Shown here: positions 50,620-61,791 of the stretch, piece by piece
Layout of the letters: the number at the start of each line of letters is the position of its first letter
Position numbering within the stretch: the stretch's first letter is position 1
Assembly: GCA_905250075.1 (NCBI GenBank)
Contig: CAJNOP010000042.1
Span: forward strand, 994,425 to 1,058,424
Direction: 5' to 3'
Source: Rotaria sp. Silwood1
Taxonomy: Eukaryota > Rotifera > Eurotatoria > Philodinida > Philodinidae
DNA: 64,000 nt
Notes under the pieces: generated by a model
Told to the model about the DNA's origin: nothing
The model's database searches: none
Seen by the model: the letters and a program-made list of their open reading frames with translations, nothing else
Made by a program: the position numbers and the translations under genes

Positions 50620-52420
50620 CATTCTCTTTCATTAAACCATACTTAGATTTTTCGAGAAAATAATATGAAGGTGGATGTGAATGACGAGAGGACCCACATC
50701 TGCATCATAAATTAAACTACCTCGAGTAGACTTAGAGTCTGATGGCGAAAGTCTAGAGTATTCGTTAAAATATTTCTGAAAGTAAACGAAAAGCAAAACT
50801 CTTCTGGAAACGACATAATGTTCTCGATTACAATAATCTAATATACCAACGAATCACTCACGTAGTAAAGGTTGGAATGTGTGTGATTGCATCAAAATAA
50901 GTAAATCACCTCGCTGCAAACAGTAGCTATCTAGACGTCCTTCATCTGTATTTAAAAAAATGTTGCAAGTGTTCTATCAGCTGTTCTACTTTTTTATTGA
51001 TGTGACGACGAAGTGTAGAATATCATATGCGTCTTTCTTCATTGCTATCTCAAATATCAGGATCACCTTTAGAAAAATTTTGAGGATGCTGAAATAAAAA
51101 TGCATCCGCTCTTTCGATTGGTTTCATTTGACCACAAAGACTTTCAATCATCTTGGAATATAATTTTGCCCCCGAATGCAATGTAGCCATAGCCACTGCA
51201 TCTCCCATCAGACAATAAAAAGCCATATTGGCAAGTCGCTGTGAGTCAAATGCATTTTCGGCATGTAAGTCAAGACTCGCTCGAGAACTAACTCATTTTT
51301 GAGTATTCTTGTCGCACATTAGGTTTTACGTGATGGAACGAAACTTCATCGTATTCATTTTTATAAATGAATGATTTCGTGTTCATTATAGATGAAAGGC
51401 TCAATCAGAAACATTCAGCTGCTTCTACTTCTTGAGGTCCTCCAAAGGTTAATCTCTTCAGAATAAGCATTTGTAATATTGGACGTTCATTTATCTGTTT
51501 GAGTACCAGGGCTCGAAACGGGCCACCTGGCGCAGCGGCCCGGACCGGCCCAACATGGCCCGGTCCGGGCCAACGAATTGTTTTTGTTGGGCCGGGCGGG
51601 CCAATCGAGAAAGGCCAACGAGCCAGGCAGGCCGACGAGATTGTCGGGCGGCCCGGCCCGGCAAGATTTTTTTTATTAAATTTTATAAATGTCATCAGGT
51701 TCAGAAATTATTACAAAATATATATCATGGAAATGTCTATGAAAGTATCATTGGATAGTACAGTAAACCAATAACCTTTTTGTTTATGTAATCTGTTATT
51801 TGTTTTCTTACGGTTGCTTTCACACGTAATCAACAAAAACTTCTTTCTGTTCGTTGTTTTTTCTTGTAATAAACTTCATTTATTCGTGGAATATGTAAAG
51901 CATTAATGAATACCCATAATCTTTTCTCAGATAAATGTTGATTTTTTTTCATGTGCAATGTGTTTTTTTTCATTTGTTCTACATCTAGTAGTTTTTTGTG
52001 GTACTCGTTAATATCTTCTTTTGTTATTACATTAATGGTCCAATGTCATTAAATTCATCGATAAATTATTGATGTACTCTACGGAAATTTCTTTTGAAAT
52101 ACGACGTTTATTATTATAATCAGTTCTGCAAAAAATATTTTCTAAAAACAACTTTGTGGGGCCTAGGTTGGGCTGGGCCGGGAGGGCCGACAAATTTGAT
52201 GGGCCAGGCCGGGCCGGGCCGAAACAAAGACAAGTTGGGCCTGGTGGGCAGCAAATTTGATGGACCGCTTTGGGCCGGACCGGGCCAGAAAATAGTGGCC
52301 CATTTCGAGCCCTGTTGAGTACTTGCAGGAAAACGTCCAGCAAATATCGAGTCAGGACTTGGTACGAATGTTGACAAAGGCTGTGGATGGGTATATATCA
52401 TTGCACTAAAGGCTCATATC
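50620..52420 (-). pseudogene. Decayed protein-coding region, unassigned
   Basis: The minus strand shows long amino-acid-like stretches broken by stops and frameshifts. From the 5' side they include IHSLCQHSYQVLTRYLLD and ERPILQMLILKRLTFGGPQE, which are split by the hAT-like element at 51507-52314 and rejoin in frame when one TSD copy is removed. Further on are RLANMAFYCLMGDAVAMATL, IERADAFLFQHPQNFSKGD, a stop and EERRI with another stop, then, after a frameshift in a T run, TDEGRLDSYCLQRGDLLILM and a stop, and FVGILDYCNREHYVVSRRVL. Three in-frame stops are TGA in places where Trp (TGG) would be natural. I do not recognise the family. It is a dead copy or fragment; no function is claimed. Confidence 0.6.
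51507..52314. mobile_element. Non-autonomous hAT-like element in a decayed gene
   Basis: 808 bp. The left TIR is CAGGGCTCGAAACGGGCC and the right end is GGCCCATTTCGAGCCCTG, which pair with one mismatch. A perfect 8-bp TSD, TTGAGTAC, occurs at 51499-51506 and 52315-52322. Two GC-rich arrays of GGGCCGG-type words (about 51525-51665 and 52155-52295) flank an AT-rich middle of about 490 bp with no transposase. The TSD and the CAGGG terminus place it in the hAT superfamily. Open frames across it are products of the GGGCC repeats. Confidence 0.9.
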
Positions 52421-52826
52421 CACACTCTTCGGTGGTATTTAAAATGAATTACACCCTCAATCCAATTATGTTTTCAGTTTTTTTTCATTCGTCGAAGCTC
52501 GTTCAGCAGTGAATGTATCATTATTGTGCATTCTGTAAGAATGCTCATATCGCAATTAAAAAGCTACGAATTCAGTGTAATCAACGATTCTGATTGCATT
52601 GTAATTGCTATGCCCTTAATAAATTTTCGGACAATCTTCAAATGATTCTGGTAACACTTGGAATAGAATGTCTTTGTATTGTCTTTATTTTTTTTCAAGA
52701 TAATTTATTCAATGAACAAAGAAAAAACCTTAGCTATAAGATTGAGAAAAACGATACAATTACTTAAAACTTCAATTTATCCCACAATCAAACTTAGGAA
52801 ATAAAAGTAAATTAAGCAAAAGGTAC

Positions 52827-54404
52827 TCAAAATATTTTCTCGAAATATGGACGAGAGTCATTGGTCACACATGCATTTGAAAAATACTTTTTTGCCCATA
52901 TTGTACCCCTGTCGTTCTTCGGCAACAACTGAACACGTTTGATTTGCTCACATATGCCTTGTACTTGTTTGTTATTCAGTTTCGGTAATTCATCATCTCG
53001 TTCAAAGGCTAAAGTAAAACGCAATAGTGTCACATTTGGACATAACAATAGAAGATCTTGTAGAGTTGTCGGATTGTCTGAATGAATAACTAGAGTTCTG
53101 ATCATATCAAGAAGTATTTCAGTTGATAGTTTCAGTGGCGGTAATCGCCAGACAATCGTATCTAAAGATGGGAATGTCTCTTGGATCAACTTTACTGTTT
53201 TTGTATTCATAGTAATTTGACAATACTGGAACCGCAGAGTGTGCACATTCGGTAGACAAAGATACTCAGGCGATGTGACACAGATATTTGCAGTTTGAAG
53301 CCAGAATACTGACTTTTTCTTGATTGACTCTAAAGAGCAAAACCCTCGATTTTCGCATCGAATCGCTGGTCGTTGAGTAAAAGCATCGATATACGTTGGC
53401 CAATGGAAATCTGTTGGTAACTCAAACAACATGTAGTCTATGTGGAAGTCAAAGTTAATGTCTATTGGCACACAATTTATTCGATCAGGATCAATAATTG
53501 AATAGGCAAAAACTTTCAGTTTGATATTTTCCAGTGAATTTGAAGCCGATTGAAATAGTTGGCTAAGATGATCGAGTGAAGCAATGTGACCAGTAATTGA
53601 AATAGAACGCAGATGATTCGGCGCCACCACCGTTACCTGTTTAGTCACAGTTGGAGTGCTATATTGAGGATATACTATACGATCGGGTTCATCGCTATCA
53701 TCATCTGTTCCAATCGAAATACCTACAATCGTTGCATTTTCGAGGAAACTTCGATTGACTTCCAGACCATGCGATATTAGCCCTATTTCGAGAGTTTCAA
53801 GATTAGGTAGACGAGCACATAAAGCATGTAAAAAATTTTCGTCTTTAACAATGCAATTCAAGTGACGAAGTTGAGAATATGAAGGTAATCGATTCATGTC
53901 GAGTCGAAGTCGAGAAGTTTCTATGTTCAATGTGTGTTCTGGAAAATGTCCATTACCACCCAAAAGCAAATTTTCTGTTTCCACCTTCATTACTCCGTCA
54001 TATGTCGATAGAATAAGAGCCCCGATCTGTACAGATTCCACTGATTGCAAGTGAAGTATAAAGTGATCCAGCGATTGTACTGAATCTTCATCATAAGTGA
54101 TAGTAAGCATGTCAAGTATCGGCATAATACATAGAAGATATACGACATATTTTACATCAATGCGTACATGTTTGACATATTGTTGAACAACAGCAAGATG
54201 TTGTTCGAGCCAGTTTATTATAGATGAATCAGTAAAATCCAAATCCAAATAAGAGATACGAGGTGCTATGAGAGAATCGAGACGACAATGACATAAATGG
54301 CCAAAAGAGACCACTAGATCGATTGGTAACAGATACTCGAATATGCAATTGATGACTTCATTTGGTAGTGAAAGGAAATTAGTGGGTGTTTGATTGAGTG
54401 CCAT
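52827..54404 (-). CDS. F-box protein, intronless
   Basis: 525-residue single-exon protein. Residues 10-50 form an F-box (FLSLPNEVINCIFEYLLPID), the Skp1-binding part of SCF ubiquitin ligases. The rest has irregular leucine-rich repeat character (for example LRHLNCIVKDENFLHALC and LPNLETLEIG), as in F-box/LRR proteins, where this part recruits the substrate. There is no signal peptide or membrane segment; cytoplasmic or nuclear. Intronless F-box genes of this layout are abundant in bdelloid rotifers. Its composition is less AT-extreme than the neighbouring multi-exon genes, which may reflect retroposition or recent family amplification. The substrate is unknown. Confidence 0.88.
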   Translation of the reverse strand: MALNQTPTNFLSLPNEVINCIFEYLLPIDLVVSFGHLCHCRLDSLIAPRISYLDLDFTDSSIINWLEQHLAVVQQYVKHVRIDVKYVVYLLCIMPILDMLTITYDEDSVQSLDHFILHLQSVESVQIGALILSTYDGVMKVETENLLLGGNGHFPEHTLNIETSRLRLDMNRLPSYSQLRHLNCIVKDENFLHALCARLPNLETLEIGLISHGLEVNRSFLENATIVGISIGTDDDSDEPDRIVYPQYSTPTVTKQVTVVAPNHLRSISITGHIASLDHLSQLFQSASNSLENIKLKVFAYSIIDPDRINCVPIDINFDFHIDYMLFELPTDFHWPTYIDAFTQRPAIRCENRGFCSLESIKKKSVFWLQTANICVTSPEYLCLPNVHTLRFQYCQITMNTKTVKLIQETFPSLDTIVWRLPPLKLSTEILLDMIRTLVIHSDNPTTLQDLLLLCPNVTLLRFTLAFERDDELPKLNNKQVQGICEQIKRVQLLPKNDRGTIWAKKYFSNACVTNDSRPYFEKIF

Positions 54405-55583
54405 CCTCTAGACAACGTCAACTTTCGTTTATAGAAAAGCAGTCTTACTCTTGCAGCAAATACAATATGCAATAAAACTGTTTATCGAAAAGAATTTATT
54501 CCTTTTGGATTAAAATGAAATATAATCCTATTAATACACTTATTCTTTTTGCACTAATCAGGAGAGCAAACTATGCAGAGAACTTTATCGTACAAGAGAC
54601 CGTTCTGTTTTACTTTTACTTATTTGCACGTAAGTGATCTCTTTTCTTTCACTATCTGATAAGACTTTGAAGCAAATATTTCAAGATAGTTTATACCGAA
54701 AAACTCTTTCTTTTTTCCTTTTTGTATCCTCATTATCTTATTGATCTAAAGAAAAATTGAACAAAGAATGCCAAGAAAAGAAAATATCTATGTTGAAATA
54801 CAAAGGTTGTGTCGCATCACGTTTCACTTAAGATATACGTAAGATAGACAATAACAACATAAACCCATTGTCACATGGCTAATCATTGTTTTTGTTACCA
54901 ATAGTACGATTTTGAGCCTCATTAAATGATGTGGCTATCACATTCTCAAAACTCCTCTTCTCATTAAACTGTACTAAAATCAAAAAACAACATTAAAAGC
55001 TTCCTCAACTACCTTTTTATGCTATAAGAATATTAATGGTTTGTTTTGATGACAAGGATGTTATTCATCAATAAGGCTATAATATAGAACTTTGACAAGG
55101 TGATTTTTCTTCTATTTTATTCACAACATCATTTATCTTGGTATATCACAAGAATGTAATCGATTGTAATGCTAGAAAAAGACGGCTAAGTAGAATTACC
55201 AGTTGAAATTTTAAGGATTGTTCTAGTGAGATTGAACGCTTCAAGAAAATTATGCAAGATGACGAACGATTCATAATGGCATGAGATGACCCTGCACTGG
55301 GCTCCCGATGATAAAGAATATCATTCGAATCAGATAAAATTATAGAATGAGATACTAGAGTCTAGTTTTAGTAAAATCTCGTTGCAACGAAACACTAACA
55401 GATGTTTTTGCCATAATTTTTTGATCTGTGAGACAAAAAATAGTATTCTTTTAATAAACAAATCATATATTTTATCACTAAGGTGAATTGAACCTTGTCC
55501 GCTGCAGCTGCATTCGTTTTAAATGTTCTTTGGTGCAATATTTGACGCCAGGCAGTCTTCACTTTAGTAAGAATAAACACATC
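54405..55583. other. Intergenic DNA upstream of the F-box gene
   Basis: No complete gene. On the minus strand, 55395-55580 holds a 61-codon open stretch (VKTAWRQILHQRTFKTN) with a protein-like look that ends next to the GT-rich island; I cannot assign it. Confidence 0.4.
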
Positions 55584-55735
55584 TAATGGGTGTGGGTGTG
55601 GGGTGTGTGTGGGTGTGGATGTGGGTGCGTGTGGGGTGTGGGTGGGTGGGGTGTGAGTGTGGGTGGGTATAGGTGTTGGTGGATGTGAACCTCAGAAAGA
55701 AACAGACCCACATCCACACCCATTATGACCGATGC
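55584..55735. repeat. GT-rich island with inverted ends
   Basis: Starts TAATGGGTGTGG and ends CCACACCCATTA, with GGGTGTG-type repeats between. The ends pair, but no target-site duplication is visible. Confidence 0.65.
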
Positions 55736-55837
55736 TGAGGGTTCACCGTATACCAGTAACACCGGTAAGCAGTGAGCCAGTGGACCAGTGATCGGTGGCC
55801 GGTGATACCGGTGACCACCGTCGCCGTTGCATCCCTA
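55736..55837. repeat. CCGGTG-repeat segment with orphan hAT-like end
   Basis: Contains repeated ACCGGTGA/CCAGTG words and ends GCCGTTGCATCCCTA, whose reverse complement starts TAGGGATG like the 40.8 kb element. The matching left end was not found, so this is probably a truncated element. Confidence 0.45.
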
Positions 55838-57005
55838 TTCCTGATCTTACTGTAACAGACTATTCTACTAACTGAAGCGTTTGAAATTCACTTCTATCAA
55901 TTGTTTCGTGGCCTTTAGTTTTCCATCACCGATCTGAGAAATTGTCGGAAGATTTGAAATTCTGCATATTCGGTTCCAAACATGATCATGGAGCGTAAAG
56001 CTCTTTGATCTAGGTTTCACTTATTGTTGGTTGGCACGCAGCTGCCTCATCTTTGAATTTGTCGTACTGCCCTATGGCTCAAAGTAAGTGGCCTTTCATG
56101 TTGTAACCCGTTGTGAGTGGCGAAAATTGTCTTGCTGTTTCTGTTACATTAATGGGAGAAGTAAAACTTCTTGCCTTCAGTTTTGTGGATTTTGTCGCGA
56201 TCGGAAGTGTTTTCGCTGTTTTATTTTTACACACCGCAAATTTTACATTGTCACAATCTTCTTTTTATACAGTCTCATTAAATCCGTGGTTTTATCGACT
56301 TCTCATTTCTTATCTCATTAACCACTGACTTCTAAATAGAGTGGGAAAAAAGAAGAGCATAAATTTTATTTAGATTTACACAGCATCATGAAGTTGAAAT
56401 ACATCAAAGGATCAAATGAGTTTGAGATACTTACGAACTGGCGAATGAACGGAACAATTAACTAGAGTTCGTGGACAAATCGATCAACTGCAATAAATTC
56501 GATCATGAGCACAGATATAGAGAACCCACACCGAAGCCAGAACTGAAGATGATACCATACTCTTAATTCGATCACTTTCTATGTAAAGGTTTTGTGCATC
56601 ATGAATTATTTTATTATTCTCATACTAATATCTTGTGATAAAAAGAGAAAGACATCATCATTAAAGATGTGCGGTGTCAGCGTCAATCCTAGCTTCAGTA
56701 TAAAACACTGACACCCGTACCATGACAAGAATTACAAAACAACCAGTTACTTATATTAGAACTGAAGTTGAAAGTGAAATACTCAAAAGCTTTAGACCAA
56801 TTATCTTATATATCATTTAAACCACAACATAACTCAAGAGCGATAGACCAAAATGGTGTTAGTCATTAAATAAATGAAAGAAAACAAGAATATTGAAGAA
56901 TAATTTTAGATGTGATCCGAATCGATTTTGCAATGGTTTTGTCTAGACCAGTATCAAAAACTTTTTATTGGCACTAAGCGAACAAAAAATTGGCCGCGAC
57001 GATAG
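55838..57005. other. Intergenic DNA
   Basis: Open frames of about 70 codons occur near 56.1-56.3 kb but show no recognisable protein features. Nothing else seen. Confidence 0.4.
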
Positions 57006-57098
57006 TATAAAAGCTTGGTTTCGCGCATCTATGCTCACGAACCTCAATCTTCAATCTATCTCAATCATTTTCAATATTCGTAGCCCGTTGCAACTTGC
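57006..57098 (+). promoter_or_regulatory. TATA box and possible 5' UTR exon
   Basis: TATAAAAG at 57006-57013 is followed by a GC-balanced stretch that ends at a strong donor (GTAAGT after 57098). A matching acceptor (TTCTTTTTAG) lies before 57330. The joined sequence meets a stop at once, so this would be a leader exon. The coding part is not seen, because the GT-rich island follows, so this may be the abandoned promoter of a disrupted gene. Confidence 0.35.
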
Positions 57099-57404
57099 GT
57101 AAGTGTAAAATATTGAAAATATTTTCTTTTCCTTGCCGAATCTTCCTAACAATTAACTCACCACGGTCAGGTAAACAAACACTGGATATTTTGAATAAGT
57201 TTAATTTTGTTTTGCTTCTTACAAGCTGGGTTTGTTTTTTTAAATGATTTGCTTCTTACATTTCCAACATGATAACATTATCTATTTCGTTTCTTTCTGC
57301 TTCATATTTTTCTTTTGAATTCTTTTTAGATAAGCACTCTGTTGATAACAATCACCCAGCAAGCGTCAACTATTCGTGGAAAGACTAGACGACGAGTATC
57401 TTCC

Positions 57405-57618
57405 GTGTGAGTGTGGGTGTGGGTATTGCTGTAGCTGTGGTTGTGAGTGTGGCTATGACCGTTGTTTATAGGAGAGGATGAAAGCATAGCCGGCTCTCAA
57501 ACATATTTCACCCATACCCTTAGTCCATCCACACGCACAGCCACACATCCACACCCATATCAACACATCCAAACCCACCGACACCCATACCCACATCCAC
57601 ACCCTACATCCACACCCT
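57405..57618. repeat. GTGTGG/CCACAC inverted-repeat island
   Basis: The left side is GTGTGGGTGTGGG-like and the right side is a long CCACACCCAT-like array; the two can pair. It resembles the island at 55584-55735 but is larger and less regular. Confidence 0.6.
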
Positions 57619-59279
57619 TGATCAGTCGTATACTTTTTATTATGATTATAATTAGTAATCGCTTTTGTTTCGAGTAAAAAACGAGCAAGACTACGGATAA
57701 ATCCTAGTTGAGTTATTTCAGTGTGCGTGATACCTGTACAGAAGTAAAGAGAAATATTAAAAAGAAAAGCATACATAATAAATCATCTAAAACTTACTAT
57801 CATCAGTTTGGCCACTAAGAGATGATTTGAACATGACGTTATCAATATAAATACTAATGAAGTGTTATAGATGTTTCTATGGATTTTCATTGAAAGCAAG
57901 ATATTTTCGAAAAAAAATCTAAAATGAAGAGTTTTGAAATAAAATTTCGTCTATAGCAAGATTTGATAGTTCTGAAAGTTTCTATAAGAACAAACATATT
58001 TTTCTCGAAGTATTTAATGTCCAAAACAATCAACAGTTTACACTAGGTGAAATAACAATCGAGGTTTTCTGCAAATTTCACATCTTGAGAAAGATATTTT
58101 CGTTTTCTTGGAAATTTTTACGATCATCTAATGATAGGTAAAATTTTAACTGAAAACTGCTTTAATTTTTATTCCAGAAATAGTGTATTATTGGTCAAAA
58201 ACCATTAAAGCAGTCATAACGAGACATGAGCAGAACCAGTCATTTTCAATTGGATCAGAACTCAGTCAACCATGTCTAGCCATAACTCTTTACTAACAGA
58301 TCATATTCTCAAATTCTTTTAACCTTTTCTTAGTCTTACGATGACTCACTCGGAGCCATAATATATATTCGAACAGCACATGATAGTTGCATATGTTTCA
58401 TCATGAGAAATGATCACGCCTTCACAATAGTCATGTGTATAACAAGTGAACTTGGTGTAGGCTCGTGTGAGTGCTTTTTTTAATTACTCTCTCATCCGCA
58501 TCCGTACGATAAAGAATACGTTGAATGATTCGAGAAGAGAGAACATGAAATAAGCGTATAGAGAGCGCAAGTTCGAATATATCTACGCTACTCAAGAAAG
58601 ACGAAGATTTATACCGCACAAAATGTGTATATAGGGCGGGAGAATATATAGAAGAAGGAAAACATATTTGAATGAGACAGTTACAGCATATAATAGCTAA
58701 AAACATGATTTAATTATTAATGCTTTGTCACGACAAAGAGATTGTTCTTCGCTGTGTCACTTTCTTCTGCAATGTGAGAGAATAGAATTATATTGTTGAT
58801 ACTTAAAAATGGTTCTTTCTAATCTTTTCTCACTGGACATAAACTATGAACACTCCTTTATCATCGAAAACAAAATTAGACCATTCGGTCAAGCTACAGT
58901 GGAAATATTCAAGTTAGTTTTGTCCTAATCTGCATGTTGATGAATTCGTGCATTTACCCATATCATTATTGAACGCTCTCTAAGACGAATGAATGGATGT
59001 GGAATAAACCCGTAAACATCGACAAAAAGAACTAATAAGCAAATGGTACTTGATGATTTTATATTCAACATTTATATAATATCAAAATAACTTGTTTATC
59101 CTTTTTTCGCTTGGTAATACAAGTGAATGAATAGAAACTGTATATCAAGCTGAGTACTTTTCTATTTGTGCACATGCATTCATATACAAAATATTTTTTT
59201 CATTATATGAATAATTATACAAAAGAAAAGTATAAGGCTTTTCATGCATGCCTCATCAATGCAAAATTACTATTCAATG
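57619..59279. other. Intergenic DNA
   Basis: No exon, RNA gene or clear repeat recognised. Confidence 0.45.
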
Positions 59280-59665
59280 AAATATGAAGGTGGCAACATT
59301 TGTATTACAGCATATAGGTGCAAAAACAACGATAAACCTAGATCAAGGGATCACGATTTTATGAATAGGCACCTTGGAGATGGTGAAAAACGATAACAGA
59401 ATAAGTTATGATTATGAGTCATTATAGGAATATTTCTATGATGCACTAGCAAAAAGATTCATAATGTGTACGGGTTGTCAGTGAAAATTCGACTAACTAA
59501 TCTATTGAATATAATTAAATATCGATACATAAACAAAACTGGTTAATATTATTGACCTTCAGAATGATAAATATTTGTTATAGCTTTTATATTTTATTGA
59601 AACATAAAACAGAATATATTTAAAAGTAGTATACTGATTATGACTAGAAATCAAACCTTGATTTT
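59280..59665. repeat. U4 upstream block, copy at 59 kb
   Basis: Homologous to 47281-47665; together with the U4 gene it shows a duplication of at least about 0.8 kb. Confidence 0.7.
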
Positions 59666-59858
59666 GTAACTTTCTTTGTAGAATAAGGCGGATGTCAAAT
59701 AATTATAATACGTTCTCATGTAGAATAGTAAAAGCATCTAATTCTACTATTTTTGTTACAGAATATTTGACAAGTTGTTGTAGAAAAAAGAAAATGTGAC
59801 GTGTACTTCTCTCTTGTTCGTTCTTTCGCAACCTATGATTCATTACTTTGTCTGCTAT

Positions 59859-59874
59859 ACATTCACCGAATTTG
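59859..59874 (+). promoter_or_regulatory. PSE-like box of U4 copy 4
   Basis: ACATTCACCGAATTTG at -65 to -50, one base different from copy 1, at identical spacing. Confidence 0.6.
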
Positions 59875-59923
59875 TTCTGCATGAAATTATGCTTATAAGC
59901 ATCGACAAATTCATACAAGTATT

Positions 59924-60060
59924 ATCTTTGCGCAGCGGCAGTACCTTATCCAATGAGCGTTTCGCGAGGAGAGGTTATTGCTAGTTGAAAACTAATACCC
60001 AATATCCCGCACATTTGGCCTCGTGTCGAATGCTGCAATTTTTGCTGCTTCTTCGGAGGC
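59924..60060 (+). ncRNA. U4: U4 spliceosomal snRNA, copy 4
   Basis: 137 nt with all U4 parts. Compared with copy 2 it differs in the central stem-loop (CTCGTGTCGA in place of CTTGTGCCGA): the stem change turns a G-C pair into G-U and so keeps the pairing, which suggests a functional variant. The flank just after the gene differs from the other copies (GTTTAATAATAAAG). Confidence 0.92.
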
Positions 60061-60180
60061 GTTTAATAATAAAGAAACTGAAAAACATTTAGCAGTCTGA
60101 CAGAACATATTTTCTTCGACGATATATTATTTTGTTCATAGATTTCTGTAACATTTTCTTACTTACTCGAAGATGTGAGA

Positions 60181-60342
60181 AACAGTTACATTCAATGTAG
60201 GGAATATCTAAAATTCACATCAGTCAACAATGCATTGGAAACTGATATAAATAAAATTCGCATCATTACTAATTTAATTGTTGATAATCTTGATACTGAA
60301 TATCTTCAAACATTACAAAATCGTACATTTCCTGAAAATTAA
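60181..60342 (+). other. Possible short coding fragment
   Basis: 54 open codons ending in TAA with a protein-like composition (YIQCREYLKFTSVN, NLDTEYLQTLQNRTF). No start or partner exon found; it could be a terminal exon or a fossil. No family assigned. Confidence 0.25.
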
Positions 60343-61791
60343 ACATTAAATACTTGAATGTGTTATTAGCTGTATAGATAAACTAATTTTAATGATTTTT
60401 GTATTGATTAACACACTCATTCGGTATAATATATGATATTATCATGAAAAAAAAATTATGTACAATTCTCAAACATAACAATTGATGAGAAAGAAAATAT
60501 ACATTTGGGTATGACTGAAAAGAAGATTCATCCTTTTTCATTAAAAGCAATCTCATTAATTTCCCAAAACAAGTTTTCATTGTTGTGCAATCAATAACAT
60601 TACCGAAGCTAATTATTGCACGTCGTTGTTTTCAAACTTTAAACTGTCCTGTTCTAGTGTCAAATGAAATTCGTTGTTTCAAGTATAAGACATTCGTGGC
60701 GAAATAACTCAGGGAAGGAGATTAGCAGGAGTAAATTTTCGCTGTTAATGTAAAAGTTTATGAATATAGAAAAAGAACATTTTTTTTTACATAAAATTGG
60801 ACAAATTTAGGTAAAAATCCTCTGTCATTTAAGATTGGAGATACCTCAAAAGCATGAAAATTGAGATCAGTGCATGGGAAGATAGTCCGAAGGCTGCTCT
60901 TTCAAAAATGATATAAATTTTTATGTGGTGTTTTGGTTTTTTGGCAAATTCATTATAGCCAATCGATTTTTTTCAAACACAAATAGTATCAAGGTGTAGG
61001 CCATGATAAAGTCCTTATTTTGAACTATACGTAATCATTATTAGAGACAAGTAAAGTAAGAATTCGATAGAATAGTTCTGTCACGCTCTATGTCTGGATA
61101 TATTTTTTCAAACAAAAAATCATTAAGTCTGAAAAATGAATGATGCTATTGAACATAAACTTCGATTAAAGAAATTCCATCAGCTATTTCAATCTTTTTG
61201 TTCGGATTTGTTTTCTTTTTTCGGAAACATGTGTCTTATGTTCGATATTGCTAAAACACTGATATTTCATCAAGAAACCATCGCAATAGGAACCAGCATT
61301 CCCAGTTTTTGTTACTGATCCTGACATGTCGATTTTTCAGTTTCTAATACAATGGCTTTCTCATTCCAACATTTACTCTTATTCGAATGTATTGTATCAT
61401 CTTCTGCATAGGTGAACAAGTTAAGAACCCACAGATCCCTATTTTTATCACATGTATCTGACACATTAATGAATATCAGATGAGTATTTCACAGCATGTG
61501 AGTATAATCATAGTTTTTTCTCGTATTTATCATTTCTTCGAATTTGTATATAAGAATGTTTTATTACTATCTTGAATATAATGAATTACCTTTTATTCAA
61601 GTCACGATAGGAGAGAAAAATTCTTGTGTCGTGAGAATATTCATATTCTTGATGTTCGATAAGATCGAGTATTAACTGTAAGATCTTTTCTGTATACTTA
61701 ATATCAATTCGTTTTCTGATGATTTTGCTCAAATATTGCTTGGAGCTATTGCAATAGAATCAACCAATGATTTGTGTTATTCCATCGCTAT
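60343..61791. other. Intergenic DNA
   Basis: No gene recognised; open frames of about 60 codons here lack protein features. Confidence 0.45.

Noticed and set aside
51405-52401. Pro/Gly-rich collagen-like open frames on both strands
   Set aside because: They are translations of GGGCC repeats of the hAT-like element, with only short tails from the decayed gene.
55395-55580. Open stretch reminiscent of a transposase C-terminus
   Set aside because: Too short, without catalytic motifs; the resemblance is only an impression.
57453-57776. Cys/Val/Trp-rich and His/Pro-rich open frames
   Set aside because: Low-complexity translation of the GTGTGG/CCACAC island.
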